From: Bradyrhizobium liaoningense
GTDB taxonomy: Bacteria; Pseudomonadota; Alphaproteobacteria; Rhizobiales; Xanthobacteraceae
Direction: 5' to 3'
DNA: 64,000 nucleotides
Assembly: GCF_018130785.1 (NCBI RefSeq)
Contig: NZ_JAFCJT010000004.1
Coordinates: 337,104-401,103, forward strand
Below are positions 54,802-63,539 of the stretch, piece by piece. The notes below the pieces were generated by a model. The model had not been told where the DNA came from, did no database searches, and worked only from the letters and a program-made list of their open reading frames with translations. The position numbers and the translations under genes are program-made. Numbering within the stretch: position 1 is the stretch's first letter; the number at the start of each line of letters is the position of its first letter.

Positions 54802-55122
54802 ATGATCCACGCCACTTGCCATACCGCCGACAACGTCCGCTGCATCGAGTTCGATGCCACGCCTTGGTTCAGCGAGGCTGACGCTCCGCGCATTATCGAT
54901 CTGGCCCAACGAGGATGGACCAGCTCCGCGATTGCAGAGTCGCTCGAGCACCGACGAGGATACGAAGGCCTGCACGACCTCGTTGAGTATGCGGCGAAGC
55001 GACTGCAATCGGAATCCCTGGAGGACCCGGCCTGGGAAACCTTCGCGTGCGTCGTCGATGGGCCAGAGGCTCTGGCCTGGCTCGCGAAGAACCGGCCTGA
55101 AGTCGTGGCAAGGATCCCGTAA
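54802..55122 (+). CDS. Hypothetical protein downstream of NAD-GDH
   Basis: A 106-residue protein from the ATG at 54802, which has CGGAGGAAC upstream. The protein is acidic, without signal or membrane segment, and reads MIHATCHTADNVRCIEFDAT, then PRIIDLAQRGWTSSAIAESL (helix-turn-helix-like) and DPAWETFACVVDGPEALAWL. I do not recognise a family. It follows NAD-GDH by 49 nt on the same strand. A short AT-centred hairpin (CCCGT / ACGGG) overlaps its stop. Confidence 0.65.
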   Translation: MIHATCHTADNVRCIEFDATPWFSEADAPRIIDLAQRGWTSSAIAESLEHRRGYEGLHDLVEYAAKRLQSESLEDPAWETFACVVDGPEALAWLAKNRPEVVARIP

Positions 55123-55170
55123 AAAACGGGAAGCGTAGCAAGGGCCACAATGAATCTGGGGCAAACGGAG

Positions 55171-55210
55171 CGGAAATAGCGCGCCCGGAACTCGTCGAGC
55201 GTCCGACCCA
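55171..55210 (-). repeat. Degenerate copy of the tRNA-Arg 3' end
   Basis: These 40 bp match 58148-58187, i.e. the 3' half-arm of tRNA-Arg plus six flanking bases, at 33 of 40 positions, in the same orientation. The identical cores are GCGCGCCCGGAAC and CGTCCGACCC; the differences cluster in what would be the T-loop. It lies on the 3' side of the tRNA, 2.98 kb away, where a displaced 3' end would be after tRNA-targeted integration. Confidence 0.65.
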
Positions 55211-55326
55211 ATTGCGGCATTCGAGGGCGAGGCCTATGCTGGCGTCCGGCAATCACGCGGCCGCCCATCGTGCGGTGGAGGCAGCCTCACGATGGATGGC
55301 TCGCATACCCATCCGGAGGCCAAGCC

Positions 55327-55797
55327 ATGACCATTGCCCCCACGCTCCACCGATACCTGGCTGCCGAGAAGATCCAGTATGCCGAGATCCCGCACGTTCT
55401 CACCATGTCATCCGCGCGCACGGCGCAGGCCTGCCACGTCTCGGGCGATCGTTTCGCCAAGGCCGTCGTGCTGCGGCATGACGGCGGTTATATGCTCGCG
55501 ATCGTTCCGGCATCGCACCGTCTCAACTTGCCGGACTTGAAGGAGAAGCTCGGCGCGGATCTCGTGATGGCGAACGAAACCGAGATCAACAGGCTGTTCG
55601 CGGACTGCGCGCACGGAGCCGTTCCGGCAATCGGCCGGTGCTACGGGCTCGATCTCATCGTCGATGACAGCATCCGGGCGCAGCCCGAGATCTATATCGA
55701 AGCCGGCGACCATGAGACGCTGCTCCAGTTGACGCACGCGCAGTTCGAACGGCTGACGGCCAATGCGCCGCATGGACGCTTCAGCACGCACAGTTGA
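55327..55797 (+). CDS. YbaK/aminoacyl-tRNA-editing-type protein
   Basis: A 156-residue YbaK/ProX-domain protein. Typical are the N-terminal LHRYLAAEKIQYAEIPH, then AKAVVLRHDGGYMLAIVPAS and a conserved GRCYGLDLIVDDSI. Stand-alone YbaK proteins remove mischarged amino acids from tRNA. The active-site lysine-type residue is the K in FAKAVV. The start at 55327 has GGAGG upstream. It is the first gene inside the segment bounded by the two tRNA-Arg 3' ends. Confidence 0.88.
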   Translation: MTIAPTLHRYLAAEKIQYAEIPHVLTMSSARTAQACHVSGDRFAKAVVLRHDGGYMLAIVPASHRLNLPDLKEKLGADLVMANETEINRLFADCAHGAVPAIGRCYGLDLIVDDSIRAQPEIYIEAGDHETLLQLTHAQFERLTANAPHGRFSTHS

Positions 55798-55912
55798 CGC
55801 AGCATGGCGGCGGGATGATTTCCCCTGCGCCTTCGTCGCGGCGCGCGTGCGGTCGCGCCCGGTTCGTAGTATAGTCGCGTCACGGGGGCTGCGTTCACAA
55901 CGGAGGTCCTCC

Positions 55913-56332
55913 ATGAAGGTCAAGGACGTGATGCACAAGGGCGTCGATTGGGTCAGCCCCGACACCCCGGTCACCGAGATCGCGAAGTTGATGCAAGGGC
56001 ACGACGTCGGCTGCATTCCGATCGGCGATGACGACCATCTGATCGGGATGGTGACCGATCGCGACATCGTCTGCAAAGGCCTCGCGAGCAAGAACTTCAA
56101 CGCCGCGCGCGCGACGGCGCGGGACGTGATGACCGAAGGCATCCATTGCTGCCGGGACGACGACGATCTGGCGAAAGCCGTGCATCACATGGAGACGCTG
56201 AAAATCCGCAGGCTGCCCGTGATCAACAAGAGCAAGCGGATGGTCGGCATGATCAGCCTGGGTGACGTCGGCCAATTCGCCACCGTTGATCTGTTGACCC
56301 AATGCGTCAAGGGCGTGTCGGCCCATCATTGA
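55913..56332 (+). CDS. Twin CBS-domain protein
   Basis: A 139-residue protein made only of two CBS motifs: KVKDVMHKGVDWVSPDTPVT with GMVTDRDIVCKGL, and ARDVMTEGIHCCRDDDDLAK with GMISLGDVGQFA. Such stand-alone Bateman modules bind adenine nucleotides and are often stress- or oxygen-linked in rhizobia. The ATG at 55913 has CGGAGG upstream. Four cysteines, two of them adjacent (HCC), are a small peculiarity. Confidence 0.9.
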   Translation: MKVKDVMHKGVDWVSPDTPVTEIAKLMQGHDVGCIPIGDDDHLIGMVTDRDIVCKGLASKNFNAARATARDVMTEGIHCCRDDDDLAKAVHHMETLKIRRLPVINKSKRMVGMISLGDVGQFATVDLLTQCVKGVSAHH

Positions 56333-56467
56333 TGGCGACCGCCACCCGGCGCCCGGAACTTCGTCGCATCGCGCGCAGGCGCGCTGCCGGCGAACGCGCA
56401 CGCCATGACACGCGACCTGCCAAGAAGCTGCTCCGTCGTCTGCTCGCCCCCATTGTCACCTGTGCAG

Positions 56468-56866
56468 CTAATTCTTCAATTCGTTCTTCAGCTCATTCCT
56501 GGCGTTCCGCATCTTGCTCGCACCCCGGAGCGGGGGCGTCGGCGGCGGAGCCGGATTTGCCCAGCCTGCCATCTGCAGGCAGGTGAGCAGATCGACATAG
56601 CTTTGGATTCCATCTGCCGAAGCCTCGCCTTCGCAACTTTCACGTATGGGACCCGGAACGGTCAGCCAGGTCGAACTCAACTGCTGCTGCGCAATTGTCT
56701 CATCACGCATGCATTCGCCGGCGTCCTGCGCCGGGGCGAGCCCTGAGGCCTTGTCGTCAGCGGAAACGTCGCGGCAGAGAGCTTCCACGTTGAAGACGGG
56801 CACGCGGTCCGAAATCGGCATCGCGGGCTGGCCAAGAAGCGGCAGGACCAGAAGCGCTGCTTTCAT
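56468..56866 (-). CDS. Exported four-cysteine hypothetical protein
   Basis: A 132-residue protein with a short hydrophobic start (MKAALLVLPLLGQPAMP), likely a signal peptide, and four cysteines (ALCRD, GECMR, ESCEG, LTCLQ) that could form two disulfides. The order C...W...C...SYVDLLTCLQM resembles small periplasmic hypothetical proteins I recall from Bradyrhizobium. The last 30 residues are proline-rich and then basic. Function unknown. Confidence 0.65.
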   Translation of the reverse strand: MKAALLVLPLLGQPAMPISDRVPVFNVEALCRDVSADDKASGLAPAQDAGECMRDETIAQQQLSSTWLTVPGPIRESCEGEASADGIQSYVDLLTCLQMAGWANPAPPPTPPLRGASKMRNARNELKNELKN

Positions 56867-57027
56867 GAGATCCTCCCTTGAATCGGGTTGGTCGGGAAAG
56901 CTCGGCGAAGGTTAGGCCAGGTTTGTTTCCGGCCGGCTTCGCCCGGCCTGCAAAGGGTTTCGTTCTTGCCCGATTGCGGGTCGCAGCCAAGAGACTGATC
57001 ACGGCGCGCCACGGCCGATCACGAAGC

Positions 57028-57810
57028 TTACCCGGGTCTTTGCACGTAGAGCGAGACAAACCGGTCGATCATCGGGTTGATCTGCTCCGGCACCTCCAGC
57101 GACAGGAAATGCCCGGAGCCGACGGCCTTGGCCGTGACCAGTTGCGGGCACAGCTCCGCAAAGCGATCCAGATCCGCGAGCCGATGGGCGGCTTCGATGT
57201 AGAGCACAGGGACCCGGCACGCCTGGGCGCACTCGCGCGCCCGATGCCCATCCCAGGGGAACAGACTTGTAAACGTGGACACCAGCACGTGCTGTGGCGT
57301 CGCCAGAAAGGTCTGTTCAACATGGGCGCGGCATCTGTCGGTCGGCAGACAGGAGTCCGCCACGATTTTCCGGACCTCGTCCGCAAAATTCGCGCCCTTC
57401 AAGCCCTCCAGATACCCGGCGAACACCGTCCCTGCCGAGGCGGGGAAGAGCACCCCTGAATCGAGCAGCACCAGGCCTGCAGGAAAGTCCGGATAGCGGG
57501 CGGCGATTTCGAGCGCCATGTTGCCACCCATGCTTTGACCCACGATGACCGGCCTTGTGATCTGCTGTCGGTTGCACAGAAAGACGAGATCATCGGCGAA
57601 GCCTTCGATCGAATACGCCTGTTGCGGCTTGTCGCTCTCGCCATGCCCCCGCAGCTCGGCATTCAATGCCCGACCTTGACGGGCGAAATACTCCATCTGC
57701 GGCGCAAAATGCGTGCGATCCCCGCCGAGGCCGTGGACGAACAGGAATTGAAGCGGTCCCGCGCCGGCAATGTCGAAGGACAGCTGGATTCCGTCATGCG
57801 CGAGCTTCAT
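57028..57810 (-). CDS. Alpha/beta-hydrolase fold protein
   Basis: A 260-residue hydrolase. The oxyanion region is LFVHGLGGDRTHF, the nucleophile elbow is VGQSMGGNMALEIAARYP, and the catalytic histidine lies in GSGHFLSLEVPEQ. It resembles dienelactone/3-oxoadipate-enol-lactonase and haloperoxidase-type esterases; substrate unknown. No signal peptide. It is the last gene before the tRNA-Arg 3' end within the bounded segment. Confidence 0.88.
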   Translation of the reverse strand: MKLAHDGIQLSFDIAGAGPLQFLFVHGLGGDRTHFAPQMEYFARQGRALNAELRGHGESDKPQQAYSIEGFADDLVFLCNRQQITRPVIVGQSMGGNMALEIAARYPDFPAGLVLLDSGVLFPASAGTVFAGYLEGLKGANFADEVRKIVADSCLPTDRCRAHVEQTFLATPQHVLVSTFTSLFPWDGHRARECAQACRVPVLYIEAAHRLADLDRFAELCPQLVTAKAVGSGHFLSLEVPEQINPMIDRFVSLYVQRPG

Positions 57811-58153
57811 GGGTCATCTCCGTATTCACCGAAATGTCCAGGCGTCTCTGGCGAGACCTCAATCTAAACGGCCCATCACGGCCGGTGAAGATGGGCACTG
57901 CTGCTTCGCCGTGGTGCCATGCTGCGGCGGCCGACCAAGCGCTCCGGCCGCACATTCGCATGATCTGGGAAGCGTGCGGCCAAGGCGTAGCTGCCCAGGG
58001 CCGAGCACAACGCGAGGCGGCGTGTGACGAGGCTCGCCAGGAGGGCGTCCGTCATCTGTCTCGGACTACGCGGCTATGAAAAGGGAGAAACCGTGCGGCG
58101 ATGTCGTCCGGCACAAAAACGGCAGGTCTTGGAGTGCAGGTATTGTACCGAAA
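57811..58153. other. 343-bp intergenic region next to tRNA-Arg
   Basis: Frames on the plus strand here (for example to 58079) lack ribosome sites and protein-like composition. No repeats or promoters were clear. The last bases, CCGAAA just before 58154, are part of the sequence shared with the tRNA-Arg 3'-end copy. Confidence 0.4.
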
Positions 58154-58230
58154 TGGCGCGCCCGGAACGATTCGAACGTCCGACCCTCAGATTCGTAGTC
58201 TGATGCTCTATCCAGCTGAGCTACGGGCGC
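58154..58230 (-). tRNA. tRNA-Arg, anticodon ACG
   Basis: A 77-nt tRNA with encoded CCA. The acceptor stem GCGCCCG pairs with CGGGCGC; the D-arm GCTCAGCTGGATAGAGC, the anticodon loop CTACGAA (anticodon ACG, which reads CGU/CGC after A-to-I editing by TadA), and the T-arm with TTCGAAT are all standard. It lies between the hydrolase and histidine-kinase genes. Confidence 0.97.
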
Positions 58231-58378
58231 GTTTTTCGCGAACAGTGCGGGCTGGGCCCGCAGGCAGCCTCCGGACAGCGCCGGAGGGGTGCGAAAGAGC
58301 GCTCTGACTAACCGCTCTTGTCCCGATTGGCAAGGTCCGGGATGGGGAGATTTTGCAGGGAGATGACGGTTTGGGTGT

Positions 58379-58415
58379 CATTCCGGGATGGCCCGAAGGC
58401 ACGGCCCCCGGAATG
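58379..58415. repeat. Short palindromic intergenic element
   Basis: CATTCCGGG (58379-58387) and CCCGGAATG (58407-58415) are perfect 9-bp arms with a 19-bp GC-rich centre. It lies 27 bp downstream of the histidine-kinase stop and may serve as its terminator or be a REP-like element. Confidence 0.6.
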
Positions 58416-58441
58416 ATGAGAGACTGTCGGCCTCTGGCCGA

Positions 58442-59941
58442 CTACGCCCTCTGCCGCTCGTTGCGGATGGAAAGAAGTTCCACGGGGCGGTCGGGGATGA
58501 CGATCCGGAAGGTGGCGCCGATGGTGCCTTCGACCAGATGGATCTCGCCGCCATGGGCGCGGACCAGCTCGGCGGCGATGGCCAGACCAAGCCCGCTGCC
58601 GCCGGGTCGGCCGGAGGTCTGGAACGCCTCGAACAGATGGTCCCGGGTCTTCTGGGGCACGCCGGGGCCGGTGTCGGAGACCTCCAGAATGGCGACGGCG
58701 CCTTCGCGTTTTCCGGTGATCCGGATCTGCTGCGCGCCGCCATCGCCCGACGAATGGCTTTCCAGCGCCTGGGCGGCGTTGCGGACGAGGTTGAGCAGCA
58801 CGCGGAAGAGCTGGTCGGGATCGGCATCGACGGCGAGCCCGCGCTCGATCGCGGCGACCCAGACGATTGCAGCGTCGGAGGCAAGACCTGCGGTCTCGCG
58901 CACCTCCAGCACGACCGGCTCGATCAGGATCATGCGGCGGTCAGGCGCCGCTTCCTGGGCGCGGCCGTAGGACAGCGTCGACTGGCAGAAGGCGATGGCG
59001 CGCTCGAGCGAGCGCACCAGCTTCGGGGCAAAACGCTGCACCCGCGGATCCGGCACGCTGGCGAGTTGGTCGGACAAAAGCTGGGCCGAGGCCAGCAGAT
59101 TGCGCAGATCGTGGTTGATCTTGGAAACGGCGAGGCCGAGGGCGGCGAGCCGGCTCTTCTGATGCAACATCGACATCAGATCGCGCTGCATGTCCGACAA
59201 TTCGCGCTCGGCGACGCCGATCTCATCGCTGCGCTGGCTCGGCACGATGATGCGCGCCGAGCTTTCGGGGTTTTCGTGGAAGCCGACCAGGCTCGCGGTC
59301 AACCGCCGCATCGGGCGCACGAAGAGATAATGCAGCACGAGATAGACGAGGCCCGCGGTCAGCACCGCGATGATCAGCGCGACCACCACGACATTGCGGG
59401 AGAAGCGATACATCTGCTGCCGCAGCGGCAGCTCGTCGGTCACGATCTCGATGAACTGGGCATTGCCGACGCCGGGCCCGACGATGCGGATGGCCTGGTT
59501 GCCGGTCTCCAGCATCATCCGGAACGAGCCGGTGATCGCCTCCCATACCGTCATGTCGCGCAGGTCGATGTCATGCTCAATGGCTGTGGGAAGGTTGTCG
59601 CTGGCGAGCAGCCGTCGCTGCTGCCCCATCTTGATGGCGACGGCGCGGGCATTGATGCTTTTCAGGATCTGCCGCGACAGCGAATCGGGGACCATGCCGA
59701 GCGGGGCGGCGTCGAGCACGAGCGCTGCTGTGTTGGCCGCCGCGACGCGGTCATTGAGCCGGTTGACCCAGAAGTTGGCGATAGCGGGCACGTAGAGCAG
59801 GACGGCGGCGATCATCACCAGGGGGACGGTGAGCAGCAGCAGCTTGCCGGACAAGCCAAGCCCGCGCGCCCCGCGGGGCCGCAATGCCGGCTGGCCCGGC
59901 TGATCCGTATCCTGGACCGGCTGGAGGTCTGTCGCTGCCAC
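58442..59941 (-). CDS. Two-component sensor histidine kinase
   Basis: A 499-residue kinase. Membrane helices at about residues 32-57 and 183-212 enclose a 125-residue periplasmic sensor; a HAMP-like linker (RPMRRLTASLVGF) follows. The DHp helix has VSKINHDLRNLLASAQLLSD, with the phospho-accepting H-D-L-R-N, and the ATPase has the N box LLNLVRNAAQAL, G1 DTGPGVP and G2 GGSGLGLAIA. No response regulator is adjacent, so this is an orphan kinase here. Confidence 0.93.
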   Translation of the reverse strand: MAATDLQPVQDTDQPGQPALRPRGARGLGLSGKLLLLTVPLVMIAAVLLYVPAIANFWVNRLNDRVAAANTAALVLDAAPLGMVPDSLSRQILKSINARAVAIKMGQQRRLLASDNLPTAIEHDIDLRDMTVWEAITGSFRMMLETGNQAIRIVGPGVGNAQFIEIVTDELPLRQQMYRFSRNVVVVALIIAVLTAGLVYLVLHYLFVRPMRRLTASLVGFHENPESSARIIVPSQRSDEIGVAERELSDMQRDLMSMLHQKSRLAALGLAVSKINHDLRNLLASAQLLSDQLASVPDPRVQRFAPKLVRSLERAIAFCQSTLSYGRAQEAAPDRRMILIEPVVLEVRETAGLASDAAIVWVAAIERGLAVDADPDQLFRVLLNLVRNAAQALESHSSGDGGAQQIRITGKREGAVAILEVSDTGPGVPQKTRDHLFEAFQTSGRPGGSGLGLAIAAELVRAHGGEIHLVEGTIGATFRIVIPDRPVELLSIRNERQRA

Positions 59942-60132
59942 GAAATTCGCCCCTATTGGCTTGTAATAGAGCTTGGCTGATGGAGGATGCGACCCGCCCG
60001 GGGGACGGTCAAATTACGGATCGCTAATCTCCCTTGGTGGGATGTAAGCGCGGATATCGCGAGTCGCTACCTCAAGGGTTAAAAACCCCGCACAAACAGT
60101 GATATTCACCGAAATCGTGCGCTCTTGTGACG

Positions 60133-60161
60133 TTGACGAAAAGAAGACGCTCCCTTATAAG
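60133..60161 (+). promoter_or_regulatory. Promoter upstream of rpmH
   Basis: TTGACG (60133-60138) and TATAAG (60156-60161) are 17 bp apart, a good sigma70-type promoter. It leaves a leader of about 130 nt before rpmH, which contains the GC-rich stretch GGGCCGAAAAGGGCCCATTT near 60214. The preceding bases 59942-60132 hold nothing else that I recognise. Confidence 0.65.
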
Positions 60162-60301
60162 CCGCGCAAATTGTCCGCGATGACCCGGTGTGACGCCGGG
60201 AGCGGCTCTCTTGGGGCCGAAAAGGGCCCATTTTGGGCCGCATCTTCCGGACTTTACCATCAATTCTACAGGCAAATTGCCCGGTCAGCGGAGAAAAACC
60301 C

Positions 60302-60436
60302 GTGAAGCGGACTTATCAACCCAGCAAACTGGTGCGCAAGCGCCGTCACGGCTTCCGTGCTCGTCTCGCCACTGCCGGCGGCCGCAAGGTTCTCGCCGCC
60401 CGCCGCGCGCGCGGCCGCAAGCGTCTGAGCGCCTGA
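60302..60436 (+). CDS. rpmH: 50S ribosomal protein L34
   Basis: A 44-residue L34 starting with [23 protein letters not shown] and ending GRKRLSA. Length and sequence match bacterial L34 exactly in layout. CGGAGAAA precedes the start. First gene of rpmH-rnpA-yidC-engB. Confidence 0.98.
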   Translation: MKRTYQPSKLVRKRRHGFRARLATAGGRKVLAARRARGRKRLSA

Positions 60437-60464
60437 GCCGGACCCCCATTTTTGGGATTTCATC

Positions 60465-60881
60465 ATGGATCGGCTGAGGCAGCGGGCGGATTTCCTCGCC
60501 GTTGCCAATGGCGCGCGGGCGAATAGTCCCGCGTTCGTCCTGCAAAGCCTTGATCGCCGAAGCCTTGGCCGCGACGACAGCGGCCCGATCCGGATCGGCT
60601 TCACCGTTACCAAAAAGAACGGCAACGCCCCCGAACGCAATCGCATCCGGCGCCGGCTTCGCGAACTGGTGAAGCGGCTCGATCCGGTGTCGGTGCAGCC
60701 CCATCATGATTATGTGCTGGTTGGCCGAAGGGACGCGCTCTCGCGCGACTTCGCCACCATGCTCGACGATCTGCGCATAGCGTTCACGAAGCCTGCGCGG
60801 CATACGCACAAGGGACGCGGCTCAAGACCCGACGGCTTAAGGCCCGGCCCCGCTCCTGCGACCAGCCGCAAACCGGATTGA
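60465..60881 (+). CDS. rnpA: Ribonuclease P protein component
   Basis: A 138-residue RnpA. The N-terminal RLRQRADFLAVANGARAN, the strand GFTVTKKNG and the conserved RNR box ERNRIRRRLRELV, which binds precursor tRNA and RNase P RNA, are present. About 25 residues beyond the usual end form a basic tail rich in glycine and proline (RGSRPDGLRPGPAP). It follows rpmH by 28 nt. Confidence 0.96.
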   Translation: MDRLRQRADFLAVANGARANSPAFVLQSLDRRSLGRDDSGPIRIGFTVTKKNGNAPERNRIRRRLRELVKRLDPVSVQPHHDYVLVGRRDALSRDFATMLDDLRIAFTKPARHTHKGRGSRPDGLRPGPAPATSRKPD

Positions 60882-60897
60882 TGACGAGACAATAGTG

Positions 60898-62739
60898 ATG
60901 ACCGACAATCGCAATACCATCCTCGCCGTCATTCTCTCCGGCCTGGTGCTGATCGCCTGGCAGTATTTCTACAACGTGCCGGCGATGGAGAAGCAGCGCG
61001 CCCAGCAGCAGGCGCAGGCCGAGCTCCAGAAGAACACACCGCAGCCGACCGCCTCCGCGACGCCGGGCGCAGCCCCGCAGCCCGGCAGCCCGGCCCAGCC
61101 GTCAACACCGGCCGCGAACCAGGCCCAGCCGGTCGTTGCCCGCGACAGCGCGATTGCGGCCAGCCCGCGCGTGAAGATCGACACGCCGCGAATTGCCGGC
61201 AGCATCTCGCTGAAGGGCGGTCGCATCGACGACATCGCGCTGGTGCAATACCGCGAAACGGTCGATCCGAAGTCGCCGCCGATCATCCTCTATTCGCCCT
61301 CGGGCACCGCAGAACCCTATTACGCCGAGTTCGGCTGGGTGCCGGCGACGGGCGTGACGGCCAAGCTGCCGGACGCCCAGACCGTCTGGCAGCAGGACGG
61401 CAGCGGCAGCCTGACGCCGACGACGCCGGTGGTGCTGAAGTGGGACAATGGCGAGGGCCTCACCTTCCGCCGCACCATCGCGGTCGACGACCATTATCTC
61501 TTCACCATCAAGGACGAGGTGAGCAATGTCGGCAACGCGCCGGTCACGCTCTACCCGTTCGCGCTGATCTCGCGCCACGGCACGCCGCAGGTCTCTGGCT
61601 ACTACATCCTGCATGAAGGCCTGATCGGCTATCTCGATGGCTTGCAGGAATACGCCTACAAGAAGATCGACGAAGCCAAGTCGGTGAACTTCAAGGCCAC
61701 CAATGGCTGGCTCGGCATGACCGACAAGTACTGGGCCTCGGCACTGCTGCCGGACACCAGTGCGCAGCTCCAGGCGCGCTTCTCGTCGAACCCCGTCGGC
61801 AACGTCCACACCTACCAGACCGACTATCTGCTCGATCCCGTCACCGTCGCGATCGGCGGCACCGCGACGGCGAATGCGCGGCTGTTCGCCGGCGCCAAGG
61901 AAGCCGGCGTCGTCGGCGTGTTCCCGTTCGCCGGCCTCGGCGGCTACAACAAGGCGCTCGGCCTCAACCATTTCGATCTGTTGATCGACTGGGGCTGGTT
62001 CTACTTCATCACCAAGCCGATGTTCCTCGGCCTCGACTTCTTCTACCGCTTCTTCGGCAATTTCGGCATCTCGATCCTGCTCGTGACCGTGATCGTGAAG
62101 CTCCTGTTCTTCCCGCTGGCGAACAAGTCCTACGCCTCGATGGCGAAGATGAAGTCGATCCAGCCGCAGCTCCAGGCGCTGAAGGAGCGCTTCCCCGACG
62201 ACAAGGTGAAGCAGCAGCAGGAGATGATGGAGATCTACCGCAAGGAGAAGATCAATCCGGTCGCCGGCTGTCTTCCCGTGGTGATCCAGATCCCCGTGTT
62301 CTTCTCGCTCTACAAGGTGCTGTTCGTCACCATCGAGATGCGGCACGCGCCGTTCTACGGCTGGATCAAGGACCTCTCCGCGCCGGATCCGACCAACCTG
62401 TTCACCCTGTTCGGCCTGATCCCGTTCGATCCGACGACGATTCCGGTGTTCGGCCACTACCTCGCGCTCGGCATCTGGCCGATCATCATGGGCATCACGA
62501 TGTGGTTCCAGATGAAGCTGAACCCGACGCCGCCGGATCCGACCCAGCAGCTGATCTTCAACTGGATGCCGTTGATCTTCACCTTCATGCTGGCGGGCTT
62601 CCCGGCGGGTCTCGTGATCTACTGGGCCTGGAACAACACGCTCTCGGTACTCCAGCAGAGCTTCATCATGCGCCGCAACGGCGTGAAGGTGGAGCTGTTC
62701 GACAATCTCAAGGCGACGTTCGCGAAGAAGGCGACGTAG
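60898..62739 (+). CDS. yidC: Membrane protein insertase YidC
   Basis: A 613-residue YidC. N-terminal helix (TILAVILSGLVLIAWQYFY), a proline/glutamine-rich linker, a large periplasmic beta-sandwich domain (about 85-370) and five C-terminal helices with the conserved EKINPVAGCLPVVIQIPVFF. It inserts proteins into the inner membrane with or without SecYEG. It follows rnpA directly; yidD, often located between them, is absent. Confidence 0.97.
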   Translation: MTDNRNTILAVILSGLVLIAWQYFYNVPAMEKQRAQQQAQAELQKNTPQPTASATPGAAPQPGSPAQPSTPAANQAQPVVARDSAIAASPRVKIDTPRIAGSISLKGGRIDDIALVQYRETVDPKSPPIILYSPSGTAEPYYAEFGWVPATGVTAKLPDAQTVWQQDGSGSLTPTTPVVLKWDNGEGLTFRRTIAVDDHYLFTIKDEVSNVGNAPVTLYPFALISRHGTPQVSGYYILHEGLIGYLDGLQEYAYKKIDEAKSVNFKATNGWLGMTDKYWASALLPDTSAQLQARFSSNPVGNVHTYQTDYLLDPVTVAIGGTATANARLFAGAKEAGVVGVFPFAGLGGYNKALGLNHFDLLIDWGWFYFITKPMFLGLDFFYRFFGNFGISILLVTVIVKLLFFPLANKSYASMAKMKSIQPQLQALKERFPDDKVKQQQEMMEIYRKEKINPVAGCLPVVIQIPVFFSLYKVLFVTIEMRHAPFYGWIKDLSAPDPTNLFTLFGLIPFDPTTIPVFGHYLALGIWPIIMGITMWFQMKLNPTPPDPTQQLIFNWMPLIFTFMLAGFPAGLVIYWAWNNTLSVLQQSFIMRRNGVKVELFDNLKATFAKKAT

Positions 62740-62744
62740 GTCTC

Positions 62745-62861
62745 CGTCATTGCGAGGAGCTCGTGACAAAATTGCAAAGCAATTTTGCACTGAGCGACGC
62801 AGCAATCCAGAGTGCCTCCGCGGATGCATTTCTGGATTGCTTCGCTTCGCTCGCAATGACG
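62745..62861. repeat. Nested palindromic repeat between yidC and engB
   Basis: The outer arms CGTCATTGCGAG (62745-62756) and CTCGCAATGACG (62850-62861) are perfect. Inside are GCAATCCAGA / TCTGGATTGC (62802-62811, 62831-62840) and AAAATTGC / GCAATTTT (62768-62786). The unit has the look of the mobile palindromic elements common in Bradyrhizobium intergenic DNA. It lies inside what should be one transcript. Confidence 0.8.
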
Positions 62862-62885
62862 CGGTAAGCAACTGAAAGCCTTCGC

Positions 62886-63539
62886 ATGACCGACGACAAA
62901 GATGCGAAGCTGATCGAAACCGGGCGAAAGCTGTTTGCCCGCGACTGGCAGTTCATCTGGGCCTCGCCCTCGGTTGCGACGCTGCCGCCGATGGAAGGGC
63001 TGGAGATCGCCTTTGCCGGCCGCTCCAATGTCGGCAAGTCCAGCCTGATCAACGCGCTGACCGGCCGCAACGCGCTCGCGCGCACCTCGCATACGCCGGG
63101 CCGCACCCAGGAGCTGATCTTCTTCGAGGTCCCCGGCAAGAAAGACCTGCGGCTCGTCGACATGCCCGGCTATGGCTATGCCAAGGCGCCGAAGTCGCAG
63201 GTCGCATCCTGGACCGAGCTGATCCACAAATTCCTGCTGGGGCGCGCCTCGCTCGCCCGCGTCTACGTGCTGATCGACGCGCGGCATGGCCTCAAGGACG
63301 TCGATCTCGAAATCCTGGGGACGCTCGACCGTTCCGCGGTGAGCTACCAGATCGTGCTGACCAAGGCCGACCAGGTGAAGGCGTCCGAGCTTCAGTCCCG
63401 CATCGCCGAGACCGAGGCCGCGCTGGCAAAACATCCGGCAGCGTTTCCGAACGTGCTCGCGACCTCGTCACGGAGTTCGACCGGCATGGCCGAGTTGCGC
63501 GCCGCGATGGCGAAGCTACTGGAAGAGCGAAGCTCGTGA
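62886..63539 (+). CDS. engB: Ribosome biogenesis GTPase YihA/EngB
   Basis: A 217-residue GTPase with G1 [12 protein letters not shown]2 region [12 protein letters not shown]3 [11 protein letters not shown]4 TKAD and G5 SSRSS. EngB/YihA assists assembly of the large ribosomal subunit. The gene order after yidC is usual for this group. Its stop overlaps the next start as TGATG. Confidence 0.95.
   Translation: MTDDKDAKLIETGRKLFARDWQFIWASPSVATLPPMEGLEIAFAGRSNVGKSSLINALTGRNALARTSHTPGRTQELIFFEVPGKKDLRLVDMPGYGYAKAPKSQVASWTELIHKFLLGRASLARVYVLIDARHGLKDVDLEILGTLDRSAVSYQIVLTKADQVKASELQSRIAETEAALAKHPAAFPNVLATSSRSSTGMAELRAAMAKLLEERSS

Noticed and set aside
55116..55130. Hairpin CCCGT/ACGGG as terminator of the 106-residue gene
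   Set aside because: A 5-bp stem overlapping the stop codon with no T-run is too weak to claim.
56349..56367. A third stretch similar to the tRNA-Arg 3' end (GCGCCCGGAACTTCGTCG)
   Set aside because: Only about 18 bp resemble the copy at 55181, with one inserted base, and neither the flank nor the CGTCCGACCC core follows; probably chance or a different repeat.
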